NCBI RefSeq assembly: GCF_003171515.1
Contig: NC_089394.1
Span: forward strand, 2,418,001 to 2,482,000
Reading direction: 5' to 3'
DNA from: Pyrenophora tritici-repentis
Lineage: Eukaryota; Ascomycota; Dothideomycetes; Pleosporales; Pleosporaceae
Length of the DNA: 64,000 nt
The notes under the pieces are model-generated. The model was not told the origin of the DNA. It saw nothing but the letters and a program-made list of their open reading frames with translations, and ran no database searches. The translations under genes were made by a program, and so were the position numbers. Of this stretch, positions 20,346-32,700 are shown piece after piece (position 1 is the first letter of the stretch; the number at the start of each line of letters is the position of its first letter).

Positions 20346-22468
20346 CTAGAAGCCGTTTCCAGTCAAGTCCCAATCAAAGGAATTGAATAGTTCACTAGAT
20401 TCAAGCGACCACGGGAAAGCGCTTAGAGCATCTTTGTCTAGTTCCAAATCTTGAAATAGCCCTGAATTCATATCATCATTCGATACGACTTGGTCGAGGA
20501 TGGCGACACAGCGTGCGGCAAGCGAATCTCCGACAAGACGTTCGCGAAATGTGGCCTTGGCCATTCGGACATCGTCAGACCACGTTGCCGTTTCTTCAGA
20601 TTGCGGGAAGCTGATTATGCCGAGAGTGAGCACTAGAGCTGCGTGAAATAGAAAGTATCTACGCAATGATTTAGCGGATATAATCAGAAGGTTTCTTGCC
20701 GTATACTTACGTCGAATACCAGCCTTCCAGTCTACTCAGGTCCTGCATCGCGTACTGATGTATGGAAATAACAGTATTGTGTGCAGCGTCGAGACAAGTT
20801 CGTTTACAATCTTCCTGTGCCGACTGCGTTGCCTGATCCGGTATTTGATCTCGCTCAGATATCGCTTGACGTAGCAGAATTTGCCGGAAAACTATGATCT
20901 TGAGGTTCCAGAATCTCCACCACAGGCGAGACCGTGCAAATACATACCACCGGGTGGTAACATGACTCGTGTAAGAGAGCTGGAAGTATGGTGGCACGGT
21001 TTGTGCCCAGGCATCCATAGAGGTGTTGAGAGCGAGTGCTGCTTCAGCGGACAGCCCGGGTTCGGCTAGCAATCGGTTGGAGATGTAATTTGTATGTATG
21101 TGAAAACTACTTTGCGCCCTGAGCTGAGAGTAAATGGTTGGTCCTTCCTCTTCAGACGGTACCTGTGTCGTCTGAGGCGTGAGAGACTATTCTTGGTCAG
21201 TCTATCCAGAGTAGAGCTTGATTCAGTAGTGTTTACCTCGTCGGTTATGTTGAGGACACAATGAACGTTCATTGAGTCGCGATCAGGTAGCATGACTGCC
21301 CGTCCAAAGGTCATTGACGCTCCGCTATCGAAAATATACACCCCCCACCATACTCTACGTCTAATTTCGCGCTCGATCAGGCTGATGTTCCAATGAGGAA
21401 GCTCTCGGTGGAGCGCCAAGCTGAGAGCTGTGCGAACAGCGAGACCCAGGAGGTTCCATCCAGTATTTGGGCTGTTGCGCTTTTGACTGAGATTGCTCAA
21501 AAGTACAAGTGCTTGAACAGATGTTAGGCTGGCAGCTTCGAAAACCGACTCCTCCTGCCCAAGCGTCAAAGCTCTGCGATACAGGTAGTCTTCGAGCCCG
21601 ACGTGATCGTTATTCAGGGTCCAAGCGCCAAGCGCAATAATCGCATGATAGAGCATACTCCATGATCGTTTGGATGGCCGCGGCACCACCTCATGGTACT
21701 GAGCGCGAAAGGTTGCCTCGTGAACAAAAGGGTAGACGACGTGGAAATTAGAGAAGTAGGCATCTACGAGGTCTGCCGATAGCTGCTTAGCAAGCGCAGC
21801 ATGCGAGATGTGCGACGATGCAAGCACATTCCGGAAGGAAGCGGAAGGCTCCGGTGCACGTAGCTGAGGCGGAACAACCGATTGATGCAAGAATCCAGCC
21901 CAGTCTAATAGACAACGAAGGAAAACAACTCCTGAGGTCAAGCCTATGTTTGTTTAGTTGCAAACTTCAAATTGAAGGAGGATAACTTACCCAGATAGCC
22001 TACTCCGGTTGGCTCGACCGAGAGGGCGGCCATGCCATCCGTCAGCCCATCCACATTAACATTCTCTTCGTGCCAGTTGAAGCCATCGACATTGTTAGGT
22101 ACGGCCTCTGGAAGCGCCGGCTCAGTTGAAATGGACTTGGTACTACCTTCAGGGCTCAAGGCTGCCTCTGGCGATCGTGGTTGAAGCTTAGGTGGAGATT
22201 TGGCAACGAGGCTTGGAGATGCCAGAAGATCGTCAACATCAACTCCGGGAACAAGCTGAGTAACCAGACTTTCCAGGCTGTGCAAGCGCTTTTCCACGCC
22301 AGTCAGGTAAGCCCGAGTCAAGGGCGATCTAGCAACTTTGCCGCTGTAGTGACATTGCGACCCGCTATGAGCACAGGAAGTGCATACGGGAATGTCTTTG
22401 GAACATTTGAGTTTCTTTGCTCGACAACGATCGCATGATAATGCATCTCTTGGCCTTCGGTGCTCCAT
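20346..22468 (-). CDS. Zn2Cys6 transcription factor with fungal-specific TF domain
   Basis: Four exons (22468-21991, 21943-21237, 21186-20711, 20658-20346) join to 657 residues. The introns are 47, 50 and 52 bp. The binuclear zinc cluster uses C12, C15, C22, C29, C32 and C39, and a basic stretch RAKKLKC contacts DNA. A linker and coiled region (EKRLHSLESLVTQL, about 57-70) serves dimerisation. The middle-homology domain spans about 200-450: YPFVHEATFRAQYHEV, then ERRRVWWGVYIFD-like residues with FGRAVMLPD. It is a nuclear regulator of unknown targets. It ends 47 bp from the kinase stop (tail to tail), so local control of the kinase and transporter is a fair guess, not shown. Confidence 0.88.
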
Positions 22469-23002
22469 GCATGTGATGTGTTTAGTGTGGCGGAAGGTGG
22501 AGACGGGATGGGATGCAAGATCGTCGGATTCAGATGCAGCTCCCGAGGTCGCGGTTCTATGCCGGTATCGGGCCGAGATATGACGCTATTGTGAGAGCTA
22601 CTCTTACGAAGCTCTTCCGCCAATCCACAAGATTTTAAGGCATGGGCACACGATTGAGCCTTAAGCTTCGGCTGGGGCTGTAACTTCCGGCAAGGCTGGC
22701 ATGCTTGTTTACATACATTGCCACGCGCCATACGAAGTTTGAGGTGATCAACCACACTCAGCTCGAGGTTGCCTTCACATATCTGTCACAGCATGCTGAC
22801 GAAGATAAAATGAACAAATGACAAAAGGCTTGTGAGTTTATGTATTTTAAGATTCATCTGTTGAAACCATTTGTCGCAGCTGTAGGAACCATTCCAAGCA
22901 GCCTCCGAAGTCCCAGGAAACCTCACCTAGCAAACTATGTGTATGTACGCATACCTGCCGTACTTTTAGTGGCCGTCATCCGCCCCGCTCAAACCAATAA
23001 CC
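22469..23002. other. Intergenic, Zn2Cys6 promoter and SET gene 3' flank
   Basis: 534 bp contain the promoter and leader of the minus-strand regulator and the downstream region of the SET gene. An open frame through 22755 has several cysteines but no zinc-cluster spacing, and it lies out of phase with the gene. Confidence 0.45.
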
Positions 23003-24006
23003 TCAATCCAACCTCCAAAGCCACTTCTCAAAGTCTTCCTCGCTCAGACCCTTAGGCACAGCATCCTTACCAGACCTCCACTCCTTCGACAACCCATAAT
23101 ACTCGTGGGACGCCGGATAACTCATCAAGCGCTCCATACGTTGAGCGTTCTCCCCATCCTTGCCTGTACAGATGACTCTCAGCTTATGAGCTCTCTCAGC
23201 GAAAACAGTCGTACGGGCTTTGTCTCCATAGGAAATAGCCACCCGGGCCGCGTTATGGTAAACTTCTGAGACGGGGGCTTTGGAGGCACGTTTGTATTCC
23301 TGGGGATGTATTAGCGAAGAACTTGTGAAAAATTATGTTGGGCACTCACCTCTTCTATCAGCTGGACCATCTTGTAGAGCTTGTTTAATGCCACGCCTGG
23401 GCTAAACGATGAGAGATGGTCGCTGAAGATGTCTTCGTTCATACGCTCGATCTCGGTACGACGTATGTCACTCAGCGTCCGCTCCACTGGCGACAGTGAA
23501 CAGATGCTGCAGGCGCAGTCGAAGCCGAAATGCTGTTTGAGATATACCTGTCGCTCTTGTGTAGTCACGGCGTTGGTGTAGCAGACTGTGATCTCCTCGC
23601 CGGCCTTGATGTCACACAAAGCGTGGATAGTCTGCATGTTTAAATGTCGGTTCCAGTTAGGGCTGCTATTCGGCATGCAGTCGTGGTTGATCAAGGAAAC
23701 GGTGGCGTAGACGGCGTAGAGTTTCGTTTCTGAACCGCATGGTAGAGCGTTGGTCTGAAAGATGCCGCTGAATGGGTACTTGCCGGGAGAGTTGTTGTGG
23801 AGGGAGAGATACTGTCGCTGCTGTTCCTTGGGAAGACTTCTCAGTTTACTAGCGATATGGGTTTCTGCTTCGTGGCAAGGCATCTCCGGGGCTGTCAGCA
23901 ATGGCCTTTCGACGATAATGCGGGTTCTCTCGGCGATGTCAACGCGGGCGAATACACCCCTCCCTTTGCCAGGTATCTTCTTGACCTCATAGACTGGGGT
24001 GCTCAT
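23003..24006 (-). CDS. SET-domain protein (SMYD/Set5-like lysine methyltransferase)
   Basis: Two exons (24006-23350 and 23299-23003; intron 50 bp) give 317 residues. The SET domain starts almost at residue 1: GKGRGVFA (SAM-binding N-terminal motif), INHDCMPNS (the NHxC-type motif that forms the pseudoknot), and GEEITVCY (catalytic Tyr strand). A cysteine-rich post-SET follows, FGFDCACSICS. The C-terminal 120 residues are helical without a clear domain. No MYND finger interrupts the SET domain, so it resembles the many small fungal SET proteins rather than true SMYD. It probably methylates a lysine in a histone or another protein; the target is unknown. Splicing at LIEE|EYKR keeps phase. Confidence 0.85.
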
Positions 24007-24701
24007 GTCTTGGAACTGAGAGCGAAAAGGACTAAGTGGTTAGGTTGGGGCCTGGATAATACCGAGAGATCAATGGAGACAGTGAGGTGGACAACTACAA
24101 GTACCCTTGTGGCCAAAAGAATGACCTTATAACATGGTCAAGCCGCTCTTTTACTGTCCCAGAGCGGTAGTTTCCTCTCACCTGAGGCAAACGCCTGTTG
24201 ATGCATTGCGCCTCGACTTCACAACCCGACTTCACTCTATGCAAAGCACTATCACTGTGAGTACTGGAAGAATACATCACCCTTCCTCTGAGAATACTTT
24301 CACTGGTGAGAGCCCCTTCACATGGCAGACGGAAGTCGCGTCACATGAAGCACAGCACATCTCTGCAAGTCGATGCAGACATCGAAACGGGTAAAAAGCT
24401 CTGTACTATACAAGAGCCTGAGTAGCAGTGATTGTGAATGCTCCAAATTTAGACACTGTCCCGAGGGTTTAGTTATCACGATGCTCGGCCCGAGATCAAT
24501 ACGGTAGTTACGATATCTCGGACCACTTTCTGAAAAGGCCGTATATAGGTCCCGACTGCTCGAGCGTTGTAATCAACCGATACCACTATTCCAGTTTCAC
24601 TCTTAGTACATCTCACTCACCTCCATCTGCTTGTCTGCACGTTGTTTTCCCCCTTCTCCCAACACACGCTGCGAAAAAGATCTCTACACCCCGATTACAC
24701 C
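24007..24701. promoter_or_regulatory. Divergent intergenic region, SET gene / small secreted protein
   Basis: 695 bp separate the SET start (24006, minus) from the small secreted protein start (24702, plus). A TATATA at 24542-24547 lies about 155 bp before the 24702 ATG and could be its TATA box. The leader from about 24590 is CT-rich, common in fungal leaders. Confidence 0.45.
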
Positions 24702-25308
24702 ATGAATTTAATCAACCTCATCGCCTTCGCAACGGCACTTCTTCCGTCCACCGTCTGCGTACTAGCTCAAGTCGTCCGCCCAGACTTCACCCCAGGCCGC
24801 TGCACCTTCTGGGGTACCGTGCATCGAGACTGTAACAGCAAGGGCAAGATGACGACATACCTCAATGTCTCTCCGTTCTACGACCATGACGGCAAGCAGT
24901 TTATGATGCAGACTGACGCTGTTCACCTGACTGACGGACTGACGTTGACGGGGCCGGTTGCTGGCCATCCGCTACATATCGCATACGTGGACGATGGCGT
25001 GACCTGTGAGTATTACTAGCAACGACAAGTTGTAACCCATGAAGTGGTGAATTAACACCATGCAGTCACCTACCGGGATTCCCACTGGCCTAATAACGAC
25101 AAAGACGGCAGATTTTTTTGTACTACACAGCCATGGGTTGGCCAGCCCTTGCTGTGTAGCGCGCGAGACCGTATTCACCGAGTAAGTATTTGTTGCCCTG
25201 TTTCCCTTCAGAAACTAACCAATGCAGACACAAGTTCTGAGCTGCAACTTCGCGTGCGAAAAGCCCAGGGCAAACAAGCGCTCTGTCAGCAAGAGTTTCG
25301 AAGCCTAG
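24702..25308 (+). CDS. Small secreted cysteine-containing protein (unknown function)
   Basis: Three exons (24702-25005, 25066-25181, 25228-25308; introns 60 and 46 bp) give 166 residues. I start at MNLINLIAF rather than an in-frame upstream ATG at 24642, because the first puts a hydrophobic signal peptide (about residues 1-22, ending VLAQ) at the N-terminus. The mature part has six cysteines (GRCTF, RDCNS, FFCTT, LLCSA, SCNFACEK), enough for three disulfides, and no membrane segment or anchor. No family was recognised. Size, secretion and cysteines fit the broad class of fungal secreted candidate effectors or surface proteins. That is a class description, not a function. Confidence 0.72.
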
Positions 25309-26153
25309 GAGTGCAGCGAGAAGACAGCGACTGACGACGGGAGAGTAAGTCTAATCCGTGTCGGAACAAAGACTTGATACTAAGATGGATATGGGGTTGC
25401 TGGAACGATAGGTGTTATTCTTCGAGACGCCACATGCTCAATCCTGGCATGGCCTAATACACGTATAACTTGGATGACAAACGTAATCATGATGATTTGC
25501 CTGAGACGCAGAAGACAGGGAACATCACACCGCATTCTGGAAATGTGATATGTGATGACACACGATTTGCATCAACAGAGGCGCCATGTAGTCGTCTGCT
25601 AGTATGCAGCGCAAGGTTTGTGGCGGGCGCCCATTGACCGGATTAGTCTTGTGTGGCACATGCGGAGTGCACGATGGGGTCACATGTCGCTCGCGTCATG
25701 CACATGGTCATGTCGTCTCTGGCTTTTGGCGGGAATTGACCAATAAGACCAAAGGTAGGGTCATTGATACATACGCCGCTTTTAATGTGCTCGATGGTGA
25801 GGCACTCGAGCACGTTTCCAACGGTTTGTGGGGAGGGTTGTTGGTGTGAAGTACGCGTTCCCACACTGGTCCAAGCCCCGCGCTCGTGACTGCCGCGGCA
25901 GTTTGAACTCACGAGCCTCATCAGCTCGTCAGCCAACAGCCACGATAACAAGTTATCTTGCCATATTTGCGCGGCTCGTACTCGAAACACCTGCTTGTAG
26001 CCGTTACCGTACTTGATCCTTTGGGGCGCACTGCATGCAGGGACCGACAGCTCGGATTGACGTGGTCGGCCCAATTCAAGCCCATATCTGACCCAAAGTC
26101 GGCCAGCTTCCCTCTCAGCCGTCGCAAGCCGACCGCGGTAATCCACAACCACC
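25309..26153. other. Intergenic region upstream of the 985-residue Zn2Cys6 regulator
   Basis: 845 bp without a supported gene. A long minus-strand frame (25643-26410) overlaps the zinc-cluster exon of the next gene and has no recognisable domain. The last 300 bp presumably hold the promoter of the regulator. Confidence 0.45.
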
Positions 26154-29100
26154 ATGTCGACAGCGGGCTCCAATGCTTCTCCACCGCCGCGCACACAAAA
26201 CGCCCAGCACACGCGCACATACCAGGCTTGTATCCCATGTCGACGCCGCAAAGTGCGATGCGGTACGTGTATACGTGTAACCAAACCTTGACCACGGCCA
26301 ATTGCTGATAATGCCTGTTCATCTCCAGATCTTGGTCCTGTAGATAATCCCCACGATCCGCCATGTGTGAGGTGCCGGCGCGAGAGTAAAGAATGCTTTT
26401 TCTCCGCCACGCGTCGGAAGAGGAAAGCAGATGGCGAGGACGACTATGAGGAGGTTGACGACTACGAGGTGCGCAATGGCAGGAAACGTCAGCGTTCCGA
26501 TGGCCTCCCGGAACCTCTCATCACTACGGCGAACAATGCAGCCTACATCTCGCAGCCCTTGACCCCAGGCGGCTCCATCGGACGATACGAACCGCTGAGA
26601 CGACCAAATACCTCGGGTGGTCTCCAGCCCCAGCCAAACGATGAGGAGGATCAAAAAAAGAGCAACGAGACGGTCGCGACACTGCAGGCGGGCGAGGTGT
26701 ATAGTGGACACGATGCCCTTAACCTGCTGTTCGAGGCTGCCGGAATGGACGCGCATCACCGGTCGGGAAGCAGTTCAAGCCTTCAGCGACCGACGTTGGG
26801 AAGCACGCCCGGCTCCCAGACCAACTTCGCGAGCCCCCGTGCCAACGTGTCCCATGTGCGAAGTAACTCGCGAGCCACGGCCGAGGCATCTATAGACCCT
26901 GCTATCCAGCATCCCATTCTTCCAGATCCCCCCAACGAAGCTGCCTTTGCCGAAGCTGTCAAGGCCTGGTCCAAGTTTCGCTTTGTGCGCGCGGGCTGGC
27001 TTACAGCCAAAGAAGCCATCTCCTACATCGACTACTTCTACACCTTCCTGTCGCCTCTTACCCCCATCGTCGTGCCGGATTATCGCGATCATGCATTTCA
27101 CGGAAAGCTGCTCAAGGAGGAACCCATGTTGGTCATCACCCTTCTAACTATCGCGGCGAGGTATTCGCAGCCCAGCGGCTCAAGCGGCGTTGGCGCAACG
27201 TCACGCTCTTATCTTATCCATGAGAAGCTATGGAAGTATCTTCAGGGCATGATAGATCGCATGATCTTCGGGCAAGAGCAGTTTGGTGGAGGCTTCTGCG
27301 GTGCGGGACAGCAGCCAGGATCCGACGTGAATCCCCTGTCGCGGAAAGGTCTTCGCACGCTTGGCACTGTCGAGAGTCTGATGCTACTGACTGAGTGGCA
27401 TCCCCGTGCTCTTCACTTCCCACCAGGTGACGATGACGACGAGCTTGTTCTACCAGATGACCCATACGAGCCTGGTCCAAAGGCCGACATGTACAAAGGC
27501 GTCGGCGACAAGCGCATCGACAGCTGGCTGGAGCCCTGTTGGCGTAGTGATCGCATGTGTTGGATGCTGCTCGGCAACGCTATGACACTCGCCTTTGAGA
27601 TTGGTGTTTTCGACGAGACCAACGAGACTGAGTTCGAGGAGGCAAATCAGCATCTCTCTCACGCCACTGTCAAGGCCTACTACCGACGGAAGAACCATCT
27701 TAGGGACCTGCTCATCATCTACGTGACTCAGACCAGTGGCAGACTTGGCCTCACATCCATGCTCCCTAAGATTGATCGCGATGAGAGTCTAGTCGGTGGT
27801 CCATCCCCCCTTGAACTGTACAAGGAGCGCATCAGTCGAATTAAGGCTCCCCCTGCTCAATTTGGCATGCGTTCAGATGGACAGCGTCTCCCACTGGAGT
27901 CCATTGCTACTCAGGAGCGCCATGCTGTCCAAGATCTCGTGCTGGACTTCTGGCAGCGCATCGCTAAGATTATGGAGATGGGTAATCTGAAGTTGTTCTC
28001 GAATCGCCGTAAGACGCGCGAGCTGCTGAAGTCTGGGACGTATGAAGAGATGCTCAAGTTTTTTCAGGGTCCCCTGATGGAGTGGAGAAAATGCTTCGAT
28101 CGCACTCGAGAGGGCAAGTCCGCAGTTGCGTCTCTCTGTATCATTTCTAATAATATCTAGTCCCTCCGCAACTGCGTCATGTCCTCACTATCGAATTTGA
28201 GTACACTCGCGTGTATCTCAATTCCCTGGCTCTGCAAGCAGTCGTAGAACGCTGCACACACAACACCCCGTTGCAGTCGCACGCTCAGCCCAACGGTGTC
28301 AATGGACGCGCTAATAGTCATGACGACGGTGGCGCTATACCATTCAGTACACTGGTCAAGTGGTACGCCAACGATAGGCACTACATCAACGAAGTCATCG
28401 ATGCGTCGCGCAATGTGCTCAAGGTTGTGGTCGAAGGTCTGCATCCTGGTGGTTATCTGCGGCATGCACCTGTCCGAACCTTCTTCCGTATTGTTAGCGT
28501 AGCTATCATCCTGCTGAAAACCTTTGCCTTAGGAGCGACCGAGGAAGATGTCGCTGTCAGTCTTGGCCTACTCAGCGACTCAGTGGATGCCTTGCGGACA
28601 AGCATCGTGGACGATGTCCACGTCGGTAACCGATTCGCCGACCTCGTTGAGACGCTCACCCACCGTATCCGCTCGCGTTTCGTGCGCCTTGCCGCCAACG
28701 GCTCAACCGGCATCTCCCGCGCAGGAAGCAAAAGCCCCATTTCAGCACCACTAATGCCTCCGCCCGCTCCACTCAACAACGTCAACCACCTCGCACCTCC
28801 TTACATGGGCGCTCAGCAAACAGGCTTCTCCGGTACCGGCAGCAGTGTCCCCAGCTCTCCCAGCATGGGCCTTGGAACCAATGGCCGCGGAACTCCTCTC
28901 TGGGGTATCTCAGCTGAGCCCTACGATCCAAACTCAAACAGCATATCCATCATGCCACCGCCGGGAAACTACACCAACTACAACGGCAATAGCAGTAACG
29001 GCTCGAACTCCAATGGTAACCACGGCGCAAACTGGGGCCAGTGGGCAAACGGCGGTTCGAGCTGGACTACAGGCCAGGATCAGGATTGGCTTGCGCTTCC

Positions 29101-29224
29101 GCTTGATCCGCTGCTGGATCAGTGGGGTGCGGAGATTAACCAGACGGCCATGGGTCCGGATATCGGGGGCATGGATATGTTGGACGTTTTGCTGCACATG
29201 GGTGGGCCACCGGGTAGTGCGTAG
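26154..29224 (+). CDS. Large Zn2Cys6 transcription factor (985 aa)
   Basis: Three exons (26154-26262, 26329-28113, 28161-29224). Intron 1 (66 bp) splits the zinc cluster. Intron 2 (47 bp) has a GC donor (G|GCAAGT) and a CTAG acceptor, the only choice that keeps phase. The cluster is C26, C29, C36, C49, C52 and C59, with an unusually long 12-residue loop (DLGPVDNPHDPP). Next come an Arg/Lys-rich nuclear signal (TRRKRK), a long Ser/Pro linker, and the fungal TF domain (about 245-650: YFYTFLSPLTPIVVPDYRD, LLTIAARYSQP, CWRSDRMCWMLLGNAM). The C-terminus is low-complexity Gly/Asn/Ser, a likely activation region. The loop recalls Aro80-type regulators of nitrogen or aromatic catabolism, at low certainty. 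Confidence 0.87.
28114..28160 (+). other. GC-AG intron in the Zn2Cys6 gene
   Basis: The donor reads GAGG|GCAAGT and the acceptor TATCTAG|TCCC. No GT donor nearby joins the two conserved frames (…CFDRTRE and VPPQLRHVL…) in phase. GCAAGT is the classic minor donor. Confidence 0.75.
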
Positions 29225-29721
29225 TCTTGATTGACTTTGCAATGCGCTGGTGGCCCAGGGCGGTACTCGCCTTTCCCACGCAGTATCGCGAAAGTTGAGG
29301 GCGATCAAGGGAGGTTCCCTTCGCAATCACTCTGCCGGTCACGTTCTCCGTCTCCTAGTTTTTCATTTTCTCCATTTGTTTGCCACACTGGCAACATCTA
29401 ACTACATGTATATACGACAGTCACGATTAAGCGACGAAAAACGAAGAAAAAAGCACGGCGTTTGCTCTTTCTTCGGTCGTCGCTTTTCTATATAAGTTGA
29501 TCATGGGAAATAGGGGGTCTTCGAGATATACGACTTATACTGGGAAATGGAAAGAATATGAATATGGAGAAGTTTAATCATGTCATGTACAAACTCACTT
29601 AGTGCGTGAGATGAACTAAAACGACTCCATCTATTCGGTCATTTATTTCCATCGTGAAACATCAACACATGAACACATAAGCACTTCAGCGAACTCTTCC
29701 CCTCAATTCCCAAACCCACAT
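29225..29721. other. Convergent intergenic region
   Basis: 497 bp lie between the 3' ends of the Zn2Cys6 gene (plus) and RIA1 (minus). It is AT-rich around 29440-29660 and should hold both polyadenylation regions. No gene is seen. Confidence 0.5.
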
Positions 29722-32700
29722 CTACCTCTTCAACGTCTTCTGCTTCTCCGCATCAACAACAACCTTCTCACCCTGCACCCTCAACCCCTTCCTCCTTCTC
29801 ACCTTATCCACATACCTCTTCGCCACATTCTCCCTATCCGCCAACTCACCCAAATCCTCAAGCTGATCCTCCGTAAACGGGACCCAAAACGGATCCTCAT
29901 CCAACATCTCAAAGCCCGCGAACCTCAACTGCGGACTCGCGCTACCGGAGCTCCTCTTCCTAATCTCATCGCTGAAGCCGAAACTCTCTGCTACAGGCAA
30001 CAACGCGTTGATAGTGAAAGTCTGAGAACCCGTGGTACTAGCCGAAGAAGTAGAGGACAAAGTTTCCGAAAGAATAGTACCGCGGCGGCGTGTGAGAACG
30101 GCGTAGACGCGGCCGAGGACGTCGGTTGAGGCTTGGATTTCGCAGCTGTACATTGCGAGATGCATGCGTGGGGACCAGGAGAGGAAGCCTGAGTGGATTG
30201 CTGTGCGGACGGCTTTTATGACTTCGCCGGTTAGGCGGCCGCGGTCGTGGGCGGATGCGTCGGAGGAGTCGGAGGAAGAGGGGGGGGAGGGAGAGGGTGA
30301 CGTCTTCGAGGAAGACGGCGATGCCTTGGACGGGCTCGGCGCAGCAGGGGCCTTGAGCGGTGGCGAGTTGGAAGGCGTAAGCTATTGTGGAGGCGAAGGC
30401 GTGGGGGGTTAGGGTTGTGGTTGACGTGGTTTCGGGCGTATCTTCGGGGGGTGGGCGAGGTGGAGTCACGGAGGCTGGTGGAAGTGTTGTTAGTATGTTT
30501 AAGAGTGTGGAGAGGAAGAGGGGTGACATACGCTTTCCCACATATCCCATCTTTGGTCGCATCAACGAGGATATTGGGGCCAATACGACGCGGTCCAAAT
30601 GCAGTAATTTTCTCAATCACATCGGTCCAAATCTCCTTTTGACCCTTGACCTCTGCAAAAGCTTGTTTGAGCTGTTTCTTAAACTCGTCGAAACTTAGAC
30701 TCTGGCCGATTTCTCGTTGTTCTGCCTCTTGGATGCCGTCGTTTTCGGCGCCGTGAACACGGTGTGGTGCATGTTCGCCTTCGTCTTCAGCACGGCGTTC
30801 GGAATACAACTTCTTGATTGCACCAGCATTCTTGCTTAGGAACTCGGTTACGGGTTGTGGGAGCGGGCGGACTCGCAGCCTGACGGACACGTGCTTGCTT
30901 GCTGTTTCTCCGATGACAGTGCCTCGGGGAAGGTTTGGGTCTTTTAGCGGAGCCATCTCAGCGGCGGCGACAATGGACTCGCGGTACGGTACAATTGGTT
31001 CGCCAGCTTGTATCTCGCACTTTGCGAATCGCTCCTTGAGATCCTTCAGACATCTCTCGAGATGAAGCTCACCGGCTGTAAGAATAACGTGCTCTCCGCT
31101 AGGCAGCTGCTCATACTCCGCACATGGATCGCTCTGCACGAGAAGTTTCAATCCCTTGATCATCTTATCCAAATCGTAAGGGTTCTCGGGTTCTAGCGCA
31201 ACACGCACAATAGGCTCACTACCCATCTGAATACCAGCGAGATTGAGCGATCCGGGAAGCTGCGAACAGAGTGTGCCAGACTTCAGAAGGTGGCCCTCGA
31301 GCCCACCGATACCAAAAACGACACCTGCGGGTACCGTCGTCAAAGGCTCGAGGCCACGTCCCATCATCAGATATAGAGCAGTAATTTTGACCTTTTGTGG
31401 CTCCGGAGCGGCGTGAGGATTTGCAGGAGTGAATTTCGGTCCAAGAACGTAAACCTCGTCGCCAACACTAAGGGTACCCGAAAACATACGGGCAAATCCA
31501 ATCAAATGTTCTGCCTCTTCATCAGGCACAGGAGTCTCTTCAACAGGCGTCTCAGTCTCGCTGATAGTAGTGGAGCCCAGAGCGTCGGTGACGCTGCTGA
31601 CATCTGCTTTCTCGCCGTTTGCAAGTGCCTGCTGCCGTGCTATCTCCGCTCTCTTCTTTCTACCCATCTCCCTTGCCTCTTCAGCCGTGAGTGCGCCGCC
31701 CCGCCGCTTGTTTTGTGGAAGTTCGCTAGACGGGACGGAAATCATCTTGCTGACATAAGCCACGACGGGGGCATCTTTGGAGGCGTTGAAGTTGACCATT
31801 GCATCGCGTACTTCTGGAGCTACGTAGTCGGCGCCAGGAGAGCTATCGATAATATCGGGCATGCGTTCGGTTTGCGCTTTGGAAGGCGGAGGAAGGTACT
31901 CAGTAACAGACACCAACAGGGCAGTGGACAAGGGCAGCCACGCTGCAAATAGTGCCATTAAGAGTGCTCTCGGATCGCGAGACCGCATAATGTGTGCTGG
32001 GACATTGAGATTGAGCGACTTGGTAATCTTCTCGACCATGGTAGGATCTCTGTGTTGAAAGGTATAAGTATATTGCTAAGATACACGCAGGAACATCAAG
32101 CAGGGAAAGGAAATCCACGCACCCCTTCCCGTTGCTACCTCCCGTAGTAGCCTCGTAGACGGCCCATACGTTGTCTAGGACGAGCTGTACGAACATGGGC
32201 TTCAGATGTCGGCCTTTAAGATGCTTGGAACTGAGCACTCGCTTGGTCTTGGGATCTAAGTAGAAGTCGCCCCAGAGTACCTTTTCGAGGATGGAACGTT
32301 TGATGCCTAATTTCTTTTCATACAGACTCGCAAACTGTCTTACCGTAAAGGCCCAGCCGTCAATGGCACTGCCAAAAATGACGTTGTTCTTCTCAGGGGC
32401 AAAGTAAATGTCTTCGTCGTCCTTTTCTTCGTATTCAGCGGGCGTGTTGGTCATGTCAATGCTATCAGCGGACTCTTGTATGGATGATGAACGTGTGTCA
32501 GTCTTTTCGGCTGCAGCGTTTAGTCGCTCTTCCATCTTCTCGCGCCACCGGAGATCGTCCTCCATGCGCTCGCCTTGATAGAAACTGCCCATGACGGCGT
32601 TTACCTGTTCGAGCAACTTGCTCAGATGTGTGTATGCCTCTCCTGGACTCATCTTCAGTTCTGTGATTAGCCGGTCCATCTTGTTAATGACGAGCAAAGG

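Noticed and set aside
22318..22755. Cysteine-containing frame upstream of the 657-residue regulator
   Set aside because: Cysteine spacing does not fit a zinc cluster and the frame is out of phase with the true start at 22468.
25643..26410. Long minus-strand open frame (255 codons)
   Set aside because: It overlaps the first zinc-cluster exon of the plus-strand regulator and has no domain or hydrophobic pattern. It is a by-product of GC-rich coding sequence.
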